Positions 61,087-64,000 of a stretch of DNA of 64,000 bases are shown in pieces. Within the stretch, counting starts at the first letter, position 1. Each line of letters begins with the position of its first letter. Made by a program: the position numbers and the translations under genes. The DNA is taken from assembly GCA_003024785.1 (NCBI GenBank), contig PUQB01000287.1, positions 186,001-250,000 of the forward strand. Reading direction: 5' to 3'. Origin of the DNA: Selaginella tamariscina (taxonomy: Eukaryota; Streptophyta; Lycopodiopsida; Selaginellales; Selaginellaceae). The notes under the pieces are model-generated. The model saw nothing but the letters and a program-made list of their open reading frames with translations. It was not told where the DNA came from and ran no database searches.

Positions 61087-64000
61087 TCAACCGTAACCCC
61101 CTTAATTGCCCTTAAGTTGTGGTTGTTTATTTAACGCAAAACTGAATGTAAACTATATAATGATAAATGATTAAGAGAATTAACGCTGGACAGATTTTAT
61201 GTATGTGAAAACGGTGTATGTAAATAAATTACTTTAATATTTATTATTTTAATCATAAATTAGTCTCCTGTTAGTTGACTAATAATGCCAAGTGTGTAAT
61301 GTTTAAGTGTGTGTGATGTAACGTTGTATTGAAATGCTTAATAAGCTATAATACATATTATTTATAAAGAATAGGTGTCCATAAGCATGTTCATTTGATA
61401 TAACCAGGATCTATATATTTTCAACTTAATAGATAATCAATATAAGTAAAATAATTAAATGAGTATATAAATGATTTTATTTTAAAAAAAATCTGGAGAC
61501 AGTAATTTCCAGATTGCCCCTCCCACAGCACACCTAGTCACAATACATCTTTCATTGTAGTATGAAGGTGTTCACACAACCGCAGTCACCAGCATCATTA
61601 CATGTTAGGATCCATATGTAAAATGTCATTACCTTTTCACACTATTGAAAAGATTAAACTTGAGCCTGTTCTCTTGTACCATAGGGGAGGTTATTCATTT
61701 TGAGTGGATAACATGTAAGCTTCAGTATATTTCTCTCCTAATGCAAAGATCAAAGAATTCAGTGAGCATGAGCATGGCTACAGCTCCTCTACACACAGAC
61801 ACACATGCACAGTTTTGAATGATTGTGACACAGACACAAAACACAAATAATGGATATAAGTTTATATCACAGCTACGTATACATGGTGGTACCTGTACCA
61901 CACATGCTGGAAAAGCTAATGGCATGGTGGGCAGTGCCACTAGGTAGTCGGAGGTACCACTTAGGAAGATTTAGGTTCATTCTTTAACTTTATCTAACAA
62001 AGTATAATTAAACATACATCGTGATGGGTGAAATCAGACAAAATATTGAATGGAAGCACAAGACGCAGACACGTCAATGATTGGCGGTTATGGAGTAACA
62101 TTTTGAGCACCCTGCTATACCGGTGAAAGCTAATGAATTCATAATGAAAGATCACGATCATGACTAGACATGTTATAAGTTGCAACGAGCATGCTGAAAA
62201 CTAATGTCTTTTAAGAGCGGAGGCAGTCAACTCTTAAGGGATTGTATATACACCATGGGCGCCTTGAGATTGCCCTAGTACTCCCCATAGCCCCTTCTGG
62301 CTTCCTGACTTGTAATTGCCCCACCTGCATAACCATTTTCTCCTTCTGGTAAGCCAGAAGTCTACCACGATAAAAAGCCTTTAAGGTGAGTTTAGTTTTT
62401 TAGGTGTTAAAATACATATTTGCATATTTTTAAAGAATTTTGATATTCTAAGCTTACTGTCTCGGTGGTTTACAAATACAATATAACAGTTAAATCAAAT
62501 ATTAAGTCGAAATGAAATGTATTTATTGCCTTTTGTTCGATAAGGACTACATTGAATATGCTAAAGTGGAAATATCCGTAGAATTGTTGACATAATACAA
62601 TTGTGATATAGTTTTCAAGAGTTGCTACACACAACAATTTTATATAATGGAAATATCTGAAGAATTGTTAACATAATACAATTGTGAATAGTTTTCAAGA
62701 GTTACTACACCAACAAATTTTCATATAATGAATGCAGAAGTCATTTAACCTATACATTGAAATGTGGACACAATCCATTTGACTCATACATTTAAATGTG
62801 ACTGATTGTGTCTATAGGTTCTAACGATAAGTAGTGAAAATTAAATTGATTGAAAAGGAACACTTTGTAAAGCACCATTGTAAGGAAAGAAGCATAATAC
62901 ACTTAAATGTTTACATTGTCACAATCAATCAATATGTATGTTAAGTTTTGTTCCAATATAATGTATTATGTTAAGTCTAATGACATCAAGCTTAACAGAC
63001 TTGCCATATATTATTTCATTTATATGCATCCTTATTATATAATGTAGAATAAAAGAAAAGTACAAAAATTAAAGAAGATAATAAAGGAGAAGGGTAAGCA
63101 ATCGTAATAAAAAGAATTATAATTCATTTAAAAAGAAGTTATATAGAATATAGAGAAATAAAAATGTTTCATAATGGATGTGAATTAATAAATTCTTTAT
63201 CAATTAAAGAATTACACTTTATATTAAATAATATTAAAGCCATTTGCTGATAATATAAAGTATGTTTGAAAATAATAATATTACTTAGCATTACTCGAAC
63301 TCAAATAATATTGTTTAACATTATTCGAGCTTGAGTAATACTAGCAATACTTATCAAGCATGAGCAATTTGTTTGGCATTGCTTGAGCTAGAGTTTATTT
63401 ATAATATTAATAAAAATAAATTAATATTGTACACCTACCTTCTTAACCTACAAGAAAATCACAATTATATTGAAATAAATTACTCGAGCTTGAGTAATAT
63501 CTAATGAAACATGGAACTATATAAAAATGAATTTTCTAGTATTATATATTTTCAAACATATAAATATGATTTTTTAAAGAATTTTAATTTCCATATCAAT
63601 TGACATATTTAACAAAGAAGCAATGCTTTATAATAAAAATGTTAACAAAAGAACTTAGAAATGAAGTAAATCTAATGAAAATAATGCATTCAAGAGAAGA
63701 TTTAAAGAAAGCACAACTAAATAACATAATGAAAGAGAGTTTCATTTTACATATGTATTCCATGTATTCATGGTAAATGAGATTAAAGTAAATTAAAATT
63801 TTGGGTTTATTTTGATTTCATGTACACAATAAAAATAAAAAATTGAGTAACAATCGATGCTCATGTTTATGATTTAAGTTTCTTATATTTTTAAAGTTTA
63901 TACAAGCATTTAATATAGAATTGGAATTTCATAATCATAGTCATCAAATTGCAAATTTAACTGTGAAGATTTTACTATATAACTATTATTTTGAACCAAA
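61087..64000. other. AT-rich right edge
   Basis: No supported gene. 61500-62380 is GC-richer, with CCCCATAGCCCCTTCTGGCT-like text but no open frame with a domain. 62560-62740 holds a tandem duplication (separate entry). 63280-63500 has three or four ATT(A/C)(C/T)TCGAGCTTGAGTAAT-like near-palindromes. Confidence 0.5.
62567..62734 (+). repeat. Two tandem copies of an ~82-bp unit
   Basis: Copies starting near 62567 and 62649 share GGAAATATC(C/T)G(T/A)AGAATTGTT, ACATAATACAATTGTGA and TAGTTTTCAAGAGTT(G/A)CTACAC. Confidence 0.85.

Overview
The window reads as nuclear DNA of a land plant. It holds a spliced beta-tubulin gene, a spliced FRA1-type kinesin-4, a two-RRM protein with a probable organelle transit peptide, Agenet (plant Tudor-like) genes, an NLR resistance-gene relic, two Ty3/gypsy LTR retrotransposons and a MULE-like element. 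The DNA is AT-rich and full of (TA)n, (CA)n and (GA)n tracts. One interstitial CCCTAAA tract fits the Arabidopsis-type telomere repeat. A transposon-like gene with a GHTHEDID motif, of a kind I associate from memory with mosses, lycophytes and algae, leans towards a non-seed plant, but the lineage is not proven.

Layout. 0.45-4.46 kb: Ty3/gypsy element 1 (plus strand, degenerate). 6.5-10.6 kb: NLR relic. 11.5-14.6 kb: transposon-derived gene (minus). 14.76-15.38 and 18.74-19.56 kb: two arrays of the 18-bp palindrome GGCGGGATTAATCCCGCC, with about 3.3 kb of AT-rich and microsatellite DNA between them. 19.68-19.76 kb: a near-perfect small hairpin. 19.9-23.0 kb: an unusual gene with a ParB-like segment and a possible methyltransferase-like end. 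24.35-24.49 kb: second NLR fragment. 25.5-32.35 kb: kinesin-4 (minus). 34.4-34.9 kb: small hypothetical gene. 35.2-37.45 kb: beta-tubulin (minus). 38.8-40.1 kb: two-RRM protein (minus). 40.2-61.1 kb: a dispersed cluster of Agenet genes and relics, interrupted by a roughly 1-kb AT-rich tandem repeat into which Ty3/gypsy element 2 (44.55-49.48 kb, minus) and a MULE-like element (50.43-51.38 kb) have inserted. 61.1-64 kb: AT-rich DNA without a recognisable gene.

The kinesin-4 and the beta-tubulin are neighbours on the same strand. In Arabidopsis, FRA1 walks on cortical microtubules and affects cell-wall deposition, so this is a small microtubule-themed neighbourhood, although co-regulation is only a guess. 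The RRM gene and Agenet copy A splice into fully open frames (221 and 193 aa). The tubulin and kinesin carry single-base indels in otherwise conserved exons, which points to residual assembly errors or very recent decay. That caution applies to every 'frameshifted' call here.
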